A stretch of DNA of 64,000 nucleotides from Pedobacter rhizosphaerae (GTDB lineage Bacteria; Bacteroidota; Bacteroidia; Sphingobacteriales; Sphingobacteriaceae). The stretch covers positions 1 to 64,000 of the forward strand of contig NZ_FOGG01000001.1 of assembly GCF_900111155.1 (NCBI RefSeq), in the 5' to 3' direction. Made by a program: the position numbers and the translations under genes. Below the pieces are notes generated by a model, which saw only the letters and a program-made list of their open reading frames with translations, did no database searches and was not told the origin of the DNA. This document shows, in pieces, positions 10,501 to 17,754 of this stretch. Position 1 is the first letter of the stretch, and every line of letters starts with the position of its first letter.

Positions 10501-10712
10501 AACGCTGATGCTGATGTAGTAACGCGTATGCTGTACTTTCCGTCGGCACCACTGGTGGTTCCGCCAGAGGCCCCCTTGATTCTTACGCTTACACCTGGTA
10601 ATGGAAGTCCGTCTTCCTTTCCGGTAACTGTTCCGGAGACTGTTCGATCCTGTGCCATTACCGAAGAGGCAATGAACAGTAACACGAACAAACTTTGTAG
10701 AAGTTTTTTCAT
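7578..10712 (-). CDS. SusC/RagA-family TonB-linked outer-membrane transporter (pair 1)
   Basis: A 1044-residue TonB-dependent importer. Signal peptide MKKLLQSLFVLLFIASSVMA, then a carboxypeptidase-regulatory-like domain (about 22-105, RTVSGTVTGKEDGLPLPGVS). A TonB-box-like segment VVVVGYGTA precedes the plug, which carries the family signature VEVLKDGAATAIYGSRAANG. A 22-strand barrel ends in the outer-membrane C-terminal signal FGLNLGF. The signal peptide and start region are almost identical to those of the other two SusC genes in this window. The gene precedes and probably drives its SusD partner. Confidence 0.96.
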   Translation of the reverse strand: MKKLLQSLFVLLFIASSVMAQDRTVSGTVTGKEDGLPLPGVSVRIKGASGGTTSGADGKYSIRVTTSASALEFSSVGYISQSISITGKNTINVSLASDAQSLTDVVVVGYGTAAKKDVIGSIAKVSGESLQNIPAPSFDRALAGKATGVQVITPSGLLGQAPQIRIRGINSITSGASPLYVVDGIPVISGDVGGFTSVNALADINSNDIESVEVLKDGAATAIYGSRAANGVVLITTKRGKSGVQFNYDGWTAIANISSRFDLLNADQFVTIANERFTNAGQTPQAKATPDGSGGFIDTDWQDAVFQQSVQQSHSVSASGGTDKTKYFMSLGFTDQKGAIVSNSLRKYSFRANLDQKITNFLTFGITSGVTYQKNLGPLAGSNNLSGNIFAATRMLPNVPVYSDTDITGYNISADRRSLGPGANLSPISDNIPNIRFVLDNNVRQSQTIRLIGSTYLEAKIFDGLKFKTQLGIDGSYIEDFVYTDPRHGDGFSGNGSMSQAYSPFFRWNWQNILSYTKSINGEHNIDVTLVSELQKQRSSFFQANVSNLLNIYFNQNITSGTFITPTVSGGLTLNGIESYLGRFNYNYKNKYYITGSIRRDALSSLPLNNRVGYFPGVGVQYRITEEDFFKNASGLSFISDLRLKASFAEVGNTDIGSFPYFGTYGAALYGNQGGIGFNNTGNPLLKWESQKKYDVGLDIGLLENRINLGLGYWKQDTKDLILAAPTAPVLGVPGNSISRNVGSMSNKGWEFSVNASVLPAGKVTWNTTLNFSIQKNVVTGLVDGNDIVGDYNLTRVGESIRTLYGYQYAGVNAANGNPLYVKADGSLVQGRISNTTYYKYDPANPNYFFNAAQPVSATNPDNRSSLTAADKVILGNSLPKWFGGFNNTITYGDFDLNVFLRFQGGNYIMNRTRQDLLSNNFVNNSTEVLGRWQSPENPGDGQMPRLWAARGSFINLDNNSLSRFVEKGDFLRMDNLALGYSLPSSILSKGSIKKVRVYASAQNLFVITGYKGLDPETNTTGAGVDFNGNPQLRTFTFGLNLGF

Positions 10713-10891
10713 GAATGGTTTAGTTTAAGTTAATAATGATTTTGAAATATAATTAAAAATTGACAAAAATTACAACTCTTTAATTGAAATAAATTATAGA
10801 ATTACTCATTTTACCGATTTATTTAAAGAATTCTATTAAAAATACGCTAAAATATTAAAACTACATAAGAAAACTCCTAAATTAAGAGCGC

Positions 10892-10916
10892 AAAAAACCC
10901 GTTATTATGGTTTTTT
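10892..10916 (-). terminator. Terminator-like hairpin in the leader of susC pair 1
   Basis: An 8-bp perfect AAAAAACC/GGTTTTTT stem with a 9-nt loop, 180 bp upstream of the SusC start. It works in either direction as an A/U-rich intrinsic terminator. It lies between a candidate promoter element (11065-11102) and susC, so it could cause premature termination, or end a separate short RNA. Function is inferred. Confidence 0.45.
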
Positions 10917-11064
10917 AAAAGTAAAACACTTACAAAAACCACAAATCAATATTATAAACAAGAAATCTTATGCACTAGAATAAAATTAGCAAGAATAGGC
11001 TCAGATGAGCCATATTAGTAGATCAAATTTTCTCATAAATTAGTTTAGGTTAGTTAATAATATA

Positions 11065-11102
11065 CAAGATAACAATAAGTATATTGTAATGCAAATTTTA
11101 CA
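11065..11102 (-). promoter_or_regulatory. Candidate promoter shared with susC pair 2
   Basis: On the minus strand TGTAAAATTTGCATTAC and the bases after it match the region upstream of the second susC at 24 of 26 positions (here 11077-11102, there 16040-16065). TTTG at 11092-11095 would be the -33 element; the -7 box (TATCTTGT or TTATCTTG) is poor. If used, it gives a leader of about 340 nt for susC pair 1. The rest of the 10713-11283 spacer holds only the two hairpins listed separately. Confidence 0.45.
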
Positions 11103-11228
11103 AATATTTTTTAATCAAGTAATAACCAAAGGGTTACTACACGTTTAAACTTTTCTCCGAAATACCAAGCCAGCCACTTATTTTCCAAAGTATCATTAAA
11201 AGACCAGATCAAAAATACATGACAAATA

Positions 11229-11263
11229 AAAAGGGCGGCTATTTTAGAAATAACCGCCCTTTT
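11229..11263 (-). terminator. Terminator of susCD operon 2
   Basis: Ten-bp stem AAAAGGGCGG/CCGCCCTTTT with a 15-nt loop that can itself pair, 20 bp beyond the second SusD stop. On the minus strand it ends in a T run. Confidence 0.8.
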
Positions 11264-11283
11264 AAGGTATTTAATATCAAATA

Positions 11284-12789
11284 CTATGGGTTTTGAGGAC
11301 CAATGTTTGGATTGGCATTCAATTCATCTCTTGGAATCAAGAATAGGAATCTTGGATCTCCAGCAGGAATTGAAACTACTTCAGATACAGACGCAGAAAC
11401 ATAGTTAGGAACGTTAGCTGTTGATCTATCTAATGGTAGATTCAATCGTTTCAAATCTAAATACCTGAAACCTTCACCCCAAAGTTCAACCCTACGGTTA
11501 ATCATAATTTCGTCGGTAAGAGCAGTGCCTGTTTTAGTACTCTGTACAGCAGTTAAGTCTCTTTTAGAAACTAATGCAAATAATGCCGATTGAGCTAAGG
11601 CTGTTTGACCACTTCTGGCATAAGCCTCTGCTAAAATTAAATGCATCTCTGCACTTCTCATCCATGGAACATCACCTAAAGAAGGATCTCCCACTGTTTT
11701 TACCGAGAATTTTCTGCTCATATAAGCTCTTCTGGTGAAGGCCGTTGTAGGTAAAGGAAAGTTAGCAGCTGTTGGTGATGGCTCCCACATTTTCTTTCTC
11801 ACATCGTTAGCACCAATCTGATCATATAGCGCCTTGTTAATCATTTTTGGCGTACCTCTCATGTAGGTAGTATTCGCATTATACGCAATTTGTGCATAAA
11901 ATGATCCGAAAGTATCACCCTGCTCAGTAGTTGGCATGGCGCACCACATAAATTCAGACAAAGTGTTATTGTTGAATCCAATTTGATAATCAGCCTGGCT
12001 CATTAACGGATATCTTCCCCCATCAATTACTTCTTTGGCGTATTTAATGGCATTTGGATAATCTTGCATGGTTAATGCTACCCTTGCCCTTAATCCTTTA
12101 GCTACCCAAACATCTGCATGGGTTTTATTCACCTTCGTTGTAAGGTTTAAAGCGATTGCCTTGTCTAAATCTGAAATAATCTGAGCATAAACCTGCTCAA
12201 CTGAAACGCGAGGCATAGCTACATCAGCAACTTTCAATACCAATGGAACGCCCAGTTGATTATTTGGGGCACCAGCTATATATCTCGTTCCATAAAACTG
12301 AACCAGGTATGAATAAGCATAAGCTCTGATGGTATAAGCTTCTGCTTTAATTCTGTTCTTATCAGCATCAGATCCGGTAGCCGCATCAATATACTCCAAC
12401 AAATAGTTTGCATTGTTAATCATACGATAAAACGTACGATAGTAATAGGTATTACTTGGATGAGTATCGTTACGGGGAGCAACATAATTTCCCTCACCAG
12501 TAGAGGTAAACCAGGTAGCTGCTGCCTGATGTAAATCTTCACCCATGAAGTCAATACCCAGCAAAATTCCGCCAACACCAGGTTTGCCCTGAACATTGGT
12601 TGTAGTTGCTGTTGTTCTGGTAAACATGTAAGAATAAATACCATTTAATACCGATGTGGCATTGGTTGTTGTAGAAAAAATCTCTTCCAGGCTGACCTGA
12701 TTAGTAGGTTGCGTTTGGAGGTATTCCTTTTTACAGCTTGGCGCAATTAATACGACCAATAGAACTGCAAATATTAAAATCTTTTTCAT
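11284..12789 (-). CDS. SusD/RagB-family nutrient-binding lipoprotein (pair 2)
   Basis: A 501-residue SusD homologue. Lipoprotein signal with Cys 19 (LIAPSCKKEYL), then the N-terminal SusD-like domain with KAEAYTIRAYAYSYLVQFYG and a C-terminal region with EIMINRRVELWGEGFRYLDL and FLIPRDELNANPNIG. It begins 26 bp after its SusC and ends just before a strong terminator. It is only distantly similar to the SusD of pair 1, so the two systems probably take different substrates. Substrate unknown. Confidence 0.95.
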   Translation of the reverse strand: MKKILIFAVLLVVLIAPSCKKEYLQTQPTNQVSLEEIFSTTTNATSVLNGIYSYMFTRTTATTTNVQGKPGVGGILLGIDFMGEDLHQAAATWFTSTGEGNYVAPRNDTHPSNTYYYRTFYRMINNANYLLEYIDAATGSDADKNRIKAEAYTIRAYAYSYLVQFYGTRYIAGAPNNQLGVPLVLKVADVAMPRVSVEQVYAQIISDLDKAIALNLTTKVNKTHADVWVAKGLRARVALTMQDYPNAIKYAKEVIDGGRYPLMSQADYQIGFNNNTLSEFMWCAMPTTEQGDTFGSFYAQIAYNANTTYMRGTPKMINKALYDQIGANDVRKKMWEPSPTAANFPLPTTAFTRRAYMSRKFSVKTVGDPSLGDVPWMRSAEMHLILAEAYARSGQTALAQSALFALVSKRDLTAVQSTKTGTALTDEIMINRRVELWGEGFRYLDLKRLNLPLDRSTANVPNYVSASVSEVVSIPAGDPRFLFLIPRDELNANPNIGPQNP

Positions 12790-12815
12790 ATCTCTTTCTT
12801 CACTAATTTTAAATA

Positions 12816-15800
12816 CTATAATGATAAGTTAACACCAACACTAATAGCACGCCCCTGAGGGTAAGTATTAGCGTTTACGCCGTCAAATGATTCGCTTGGA
12901 TTTAAACCTTTTCTTTTGGAGTGCAGGTATAAATTTTCTGCAGTAACAAATAAACGTGCATTTTTAACATCAATTTTGCTTAAGAAACTTTGTGGTAAAG
13001 TATAGGCTAAGTTTACGTTGCGAATGTTCCAGTAAGAGGCATCAACTAACCATCTTGATGAGGTGGCATTAATATTAACAGAGTTACCATAATCTGCTCT
13101 AGGAATACTAGCAGTAGTATTGCTTGGTGTCCACGAACTTAAAATGTCTTTATGTAATGCTGAACCATAAGATCCAGTACTCATTAAGCCCTGGTAAACC
13201 CCATCATAAGCTTTTCCACCAATTTGATAGTTGATTAAGAAGGATAATGACCAGTCTTTATAACTGAAAGTATTGTTCACAGAACCCAACAAGTCTGGAA
13301 TAGCTGAACCAGAATAGTCAAACTTAGCGTTTGCCTGAGTAGTTACATATTGTACGCCGTTAACAGTTCTAATGCTAGTTGCCGCAGTCCCCTCAGCAGG
13401 AATATACAAAGCTGCCCCATCCGTAGGGTCAACACCCGCATATTGTCTCAACCAGTAATCATAAATACTATGTCCTGCCTCTCTTCTTTTTGTTCCACTA
13501 ATAATTTGTGGTGTTTCGGCAGGCAATTTGGTGATTTGGTTCTTGAAAACACTCCAGTTGGTTACGATATTCCAGTTGAAATCTTTTGATCTCAAAATTT
13601 CAGCACCTAATTGAAGCTCAACACCTCTGTTGTACATTGAACCAGTATTTCTCACAACAGTAGTAACTGCTGAGGAAAGTGGCTGTGGAATATTTAAAAT
13701 TAAATCATCAACATTCTTGTTATAGAATTCTAACTCTCCATATAATCTTTTACCGAAGAAAGAGAAACTTACACCAGTGTTTAAGGTATTTTGTTTTTCC
13801 CAGGTTAAATCAGGAGTAGCAACTGTAGCTAAAAGCACACCACCTTCAACATTCGAGTTTAAACCCAGGTCAAAGAAAGCTCTGTCTCCATAGTAACGTG
13901 CAGATCCATCACTTTCAAGAATCGCATTGTTACCCACTTGTCCATAAGAAACCTTAAGTCTCAAATCGTCAATCCAGCTAGATTCTTTCAGGAAGTTCTC
14001 TTTTTTAATAGCCCATGATCCACCCACAGAGAAGAAAGTTCCCCATCTTCTGTTAGGAGAGAATCTTGATGAACCATCACGTCTTAATGATGCATCCACG
14101 AAATATTTATCATTATAACTGTAAGAGAACTTTGATAAATAAGACTCAATGCGGTCATTATCCGCTCTACCTGTAGAACTTAATGAAGTTACAAAGTTTG
14201 GAAACTCTGTATTTCCGCGTGCGATCAGGTTATTTCTATCAGCAGAGAAAGTACGGAAATTATAACTGTAATTCTCGTGACCCACTAAAGCTGAAAAATT
14301 ATGCAAGCCAATTGTCTTGTTATAAGTAAGCAACTGGTTAAAAGTATATGATCTGATGGTATTTGTGGTTTGTGATTTATATCCATTGGTTCCTGCACCA
14401 TCTCCAACCAGTGGATTCCAGAATACTTCTGTATTATTGTTTCTTAAGTCCATGCTGATGTTTGGCGTGAAGGTGAAATCCTTTAAAAATTTCACTTCGA
14501 CAAACGATCTCGCACTAATTAAACTTCTTCTGAATGCGTTATCATTCAGCATCGTTTCATAAATAACATGACGACCTGGAGAAGCACCTGAAGGACGGTT
14601 AATTGCGCCTGGATGAATACCATAATCGTACCATTGCTCGCCTGTTATCGGGTTCATAATTGGATTTCCTGTAGCGTCGAAAGCATGAACAGGGTAAATC
14701 GGACCAATACCTCTTGCAAAGCTGAAAGCATTAACAAAACTCGCACCATTTCCGGTAGAAGCATCAGAAGCTACACTCGCATCAGACATTGTACCTGATA
14801 AATTTAAACCTGTTCTTAACCATGGCTTTAATTTAGTGTTTACGTTAACCCTCGCGTTGAAACGACGGAAATCTGATTTCAAGATAAATCCCTGATCATT
14901 CAGATAACCTAATGAGATCAGGTAATCAGATTTATCTGTGCTTCCTGCAGTACTTACATTCGCATCAGTTCTCTTTCCTGTTCTCTCCATACCGCCATAC
15001 CAATCGAAATCATCATACAACAATGAGGCATTAGGATTTAGCATACCATCTAAACCTACTACCTGATTGGCCGGCACATTAAATGGGTTATAAATTAAGT
15101 TGGTGCCAACGTCTTGACTGGCTCTTGCCGAAGCAGCAGCATCAGTTAATTTTGTTGTGGCAGTGAACATGAAGTTGTTTTTAATTCCTTGCCAAACCGC
15201 AGGATAGTATTGATATGCATCTAAGCGATCGTACTCAGGAATACCCCTTGTAGACCAACCCTGACTAAAATTAACATTGATAGTCGGATCGCCACCTCTA
15301 CCTTTTTTGGTGGTTACAATGATCACACCATTGGCACCTCTTGCACCATATAGGGCAGAAGAAGAGGCATCCTTCAACACTGAGATACTCTCAATGTCAT
15401 TTTGGTTGATATCACCAATACTACCGTCGTAAACCGCTCCATCTAATACAATTAAGGGGCTGCTTGATGAAGATAAGGAACCAAAACCACGGATTCTGAT
15501 TGCTGCACTTGCGCCCGGTTGCCCGTTTGAAGCACCAACAGAAATACCAGGTGCAGAACCTTGTAAGGCAGCTGTTAAGTTAGTAACAGTCCTTTTCTCT
15601 AAATCCTTTGAACTGATGCTGGACACTGAACCTGTAATAGATTCCTTTTTCTGCGTACCATAAGCCACAACAACCACATCACCTAAGCTCTTCGAATCTG
15701 AAGCTAAGCCTACATTTAGTGTGTTTGATGAAGTTACATTAACTGTTTTGGTAACGAATCCGATATAAGAGAATTGGATCGCTGTTACAGAAGAACTGAT

Positions 15801-15989
15801 TCTAAGTGAATATCTTCCGTCGCCGCCCGTCACTGCTACCGCTTGTGACCCTACGGCTTTAACACTTACACCTGGAAGCGGGATATTGTCTTCCGTAGAT
15901 GTTACTGTTCCACTAATTGTTCGATCTTGTGCCATCGCATGAAATGCAACAAACACCAACACGAACAAACTTTGTAAAAGTTTTTTCAT
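12816..15989 (-). CDS. SusC/RagA-family TonB-linked outer-membrane transporter (pair 2)
   Basis: A 1057-residue importer built like pair 1: signal peptide ending ...FHAMA, regulatory-like domain (RTISGTVTSTEDNIPLPGVS), TonB-box-like VVVVAYGTQ, plug with ISVLKDASSSALYGARGANG, and a large barrel ending VGVNLSL. The first 45 bp around the start codon match the third susC at 43 of 45 positions. A promoter with TTTG and TATATTAG boxes lies 39-69 bp upstream of the ATG. It is the first gene of a two-gene operon with the SusD at 11284. Confidence 0.96.
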   Translation of the reverse strand: MKKLLQSLFVLVFVAFHAMAQDRTISGTVTSTEDNIPLPGVSVKAVGSQAVAVTGGDGRYSLRISSSVTAIQFSYIGFVTKTVNVTSSNTLNVGLASDSKSLGDVVVVAYGTQKKESITGSVSSISSKDLEKRTVTNLTAALQGSAPGISVGASNGQPGASAAIRIRGFGSLSSSSSPLIVLDGAVYDGSIGDINQNDIESISVLKDASSSALYGARGANGVIIVTTKKGRGGDPTINVNFSQGWSTRGIPEYDRLDAYQYYPAVWQGIKNNFMFTATTKLTDAAASARASQDVGTNLIYNPFNVPANQVVGLDGMLNPNASLLYDDFDWYGGMERTGKRTDANVSTAGSTDKSDYLISLGYLNDQGFILKSDFRRFNARVNVNTKLKPWLRTGLNLSGTMSDASVASDASTGNGASFVNAFSFARGIGPIYPVHAFDATGNPIMNPITGEQWYDYGIHPGAINRPSGASPGRHVIYETMLNDNAFRRSLISARSFVEVKFLKDFTFTPNISMDLRNNNTEVFWNPLVGDGAGTNGYKSQTTNTIRSYTFNQLLTYNKTIGLHNFSALVGHENYSYNFRTFSADRNNLIARGNTEFPNFVTSLSSTGRADNDRIESYLSKFSYSYNDKYFVDASLRRDGSSRFSPNRRWGTFFSVGGSWAIKKENFLKESSWIDDLRLKVSYGQVGNNAILESDGSARYYGDRAFFDLGLNSNVEGGVLLATVATPDLTWEKQNTLNTGVSFSFFGKRLYGELEFYNKNVDDLILNIPQPLSSAVTTVVRNTGSMYNRGVELQLGAEILRSKDFNWNIVTNWSVFKNQITKLPAETPQIISGTKRREAGHSIYDYWLRQYAGVDPTDGAALYIPAEGTAATSIRTVNGVQYVTTQANAKFDYSGSAIPDLLGSVNNTFSYKDWSLSFLINYQIGGKAYDGVYQGLMSTGSYGSALHKDILSSWTPSNTTASIPRADYGNSVNINATSSRWLVDASYWNIRNVNLAYTLPQSFLSKIDVKNARLFVTAENLYLHSKRKGLNPSESFDGVNANTYPQGRAISVGVNLSL

Positions 15990-16027
15990 GAAATTTAAGT
16001 TAGTTTGAATGATAATTATTTAATGTG

Positions 16028-16058
16028 CTAATATAAAGAAAGTATTCTGTAATGCAAA
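16028..16058 (-). promoter_or_regulatory. Promoter of susCD operon 2 (TTTG-N19-TATATTAG)
   Basis: On the minus strand TTTG (16055-16058) and TATATTAG (16028-16035) are exactly 19 bp apart. This is close to the Bacteroidota consensus TTTG-N19-TAnnTTTG and predicts a leader of about 30 nt for the susC starting at 15989. I see nothing gene-like in the remaining spacer up to 16274. Confidence 0.65.
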
Positions 16059-16274
16059 TTTTACATAAACATTTTTTTTTGCTTATTAATTAGACAAAGA
16101 ATTTAGGCTTAATGAATTACACTTTGCTACAAAATGGCTTTTTCATACGATAGAAGCAAATTTTTGCCTTGTAAGCCCGCTAAAGCAGAAAACAAACGTT
16201 TATTATGAGTAAATTTTGCTTCTGTATTTCTCCTAATACAGGATTGAAGCTTTTAGTGCAAATAATTTGTAAAC

Positions 16275-16313
16275 AAAAAAGCCGTACCATTCTTAAATGA
16301 TACAGCTTTTTTT
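16275..16313 (-). terminator. Terminator of susCD operon 3
   Basis: A long hairpin with AAAAAAGC/GCTTTTTT ends. Two internal mismatches of the plus strand become G-U wobbles only in the minus-strand RNA, which fits its use for the minus-strand SusD ending 18 bp away. A T run follows. Its stem contains GCTGTATCAT, which resembles the ends of the inverted-repeat elements at 5077 and 31394. Confidence 0.75.
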
Positions 16314-16330
16314 GAAAATTATTCGAACTA

Positions 16331-17743
16331 TTAGTAACCTTGATTTTGCTGACCTTGTAAGCCAGGATTGTTATCAATCTCTCTTTGAGGAATTGGCAAA
16401 ATAGTTTTAGCACCACCAAATGCTGCTGCTGGATTCGCTGCTCTTAATGGTTGCCTGTTACGAAGCAAATCCATTCTGCTATGTCCTTCGAAAGCCAATT
16501 CTTTACGTCTTTCAATTAGTAAAGCATCTATAAGGGCTTGTTGAGTAGCCACAACTTTAGGTAATAAACCTGCTCTGTTTCTAATTCTGTTATTCAAAAT
16601 AGTCACCGCTTCTGCATTAGGTGTTGTATTTTGACGAGCCAAAGCTTCTGCCAGGTTCAAATACACCTCAGTTGTACGGATAACCGGAGAGTTATCAGAG
16701 TTATTTACCGCATCAGGGAATTTAGTAGTGAAAAAGTGTGGTAAACCATCAGCTGCATTTCCAGAAATCTTAAGTGCAAAACGTCTGTCTGTAGGCTCAG
16801 TGTTATATGCATTAATCAAATCCTGAGAGAAAGGCGCATCACCACGACCAGCTAAAGCTGCCGGATTGTAGTATGAAGCCCAACCGCCAGAACCTGTTCT
16901 GCCGTTATCAATAGCACTATTTTGGATAGTGAATACGTCTTCGCTTGTGTTTCCACTGTAGAAAGCATAGTTTGGTGCAGTATCATAAATACCTTGTGCT
17001 AAAGTGCTTCTAGCTGCGCTTTCCGCTTTAGCCCACTCTTCTCTGTAGATGTACAATCTTGATAAAAGTGCATATGCAGCTCCTTTAGTTGCACGTCCAC
17101 GTGTTTCAGCCGCATCACTATATGATGGAGGTAGGGCAGGAATAGCTTCGTTCAAATCCTGAACAACTTGCGCATGTACCTGACTTAATGTACTTCTTGA
17201 TGGGTAGGTCACTGTACCATTGAAAGGTTCTAAAACTATAGGAACCGCAAGATTACTTCCTGAGCTTACCTGAAAAGGTTGAGCGAAAAGGTTTGATAAC
17301 TGGAAGTAAGCTAAAGCTCTTAGAAACTTTGCTTCAGCAATGTATTGAGATTTATCAGCATCAGACAAACCGTCTACAGCACCAACCTTCGCAATTACGT
17401 TATTTGCACGGGTAATTACTTGGTAATGAATTTGCCAAATTGTAGCCACATTTCCATTGGTAGATACACTTGAGAAGGTGTTAAGCTCTTGCAAGGTCGG
17501 GAATGTACCAACAAAGTCAACATTATTCCCCATGTAATCGCCAATTACCTGAGGTAAACTACCATAAAAATCTAAAGTTTGAGCGGTACTATACACCCCC
17601 CTTAACGCACCTAATGCAGTTGCAGGAGAGTTAAATACAACTTCTTCTGCCAAATCCTGTTGTGGCAATTTCTCCAATTCTTTCTTGCATGCTGATATAG
17701 ACACTACAAGAGCTGAGAGTATAATTATATATTTTAATTTCAT
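16331..17743 (-). CDS. SusD/RagB-family nutrient-binding lipoprotein (pair 3)
   Basis: A 470-residue SusD homologue. Lipoprotein signal with Cys 19 (VVSISACKKELE), helical core YIAEAKFLRALAYFQLSNLF, and C-terminal ALLIERRKELAFEGHSRMDL with ILPIPQREIDNNPGL. It starts 11 bp after its SusC. Lengths and motifs suggest a closer relation to pair 1 than to pair 2. Substrate unknown; an M14 carboxypeptidase gene upstream of the operon makes peptides a possible cargo, which is inference. Confidence 0.95.
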   Translation of the reverse strand: MKLKYIIILSALVVSISACKKELEKLPQQDLAEEVVFNSPATALGALRGVYSTAQTLDFYGSLPQVIGDYMGNNVDFVGTFPTLQELNTFSSVSTNGNVATIWQIHYQVITRANNVIAKVGAVDGLSDADKSQYIAEAKFLRALAYFQLSNLFAQPFQVSSGSNLAVPIVLEPFNGTVTYPSRSTLSQVHAQVVQDLNEAIPALPPSYSDAAETRGRATKGAAYALLSRLYIYREEWAKAESAARSTLAQGIYDTAPNYAFYSGNTSEDVFTIQNSAIDNGRTGSGGWASYYNPAALAGRGDAPFSQDLINAYNTEPTDRRFALKISGNAADGLPHFFTTKFPDAVNNSDNSPVIRTTEVYLNLAEALARQNTTPNAEAVTILNNRIRNRAGLLPKVVATQQALIDALLIERRKELAFEGHSRMDLLRNRQPLRAANPAAAFGGAKTILPIPQREIDNNPGLQGQQNQGY

Positions 17744-17754
17744 CTTTTCAAATT

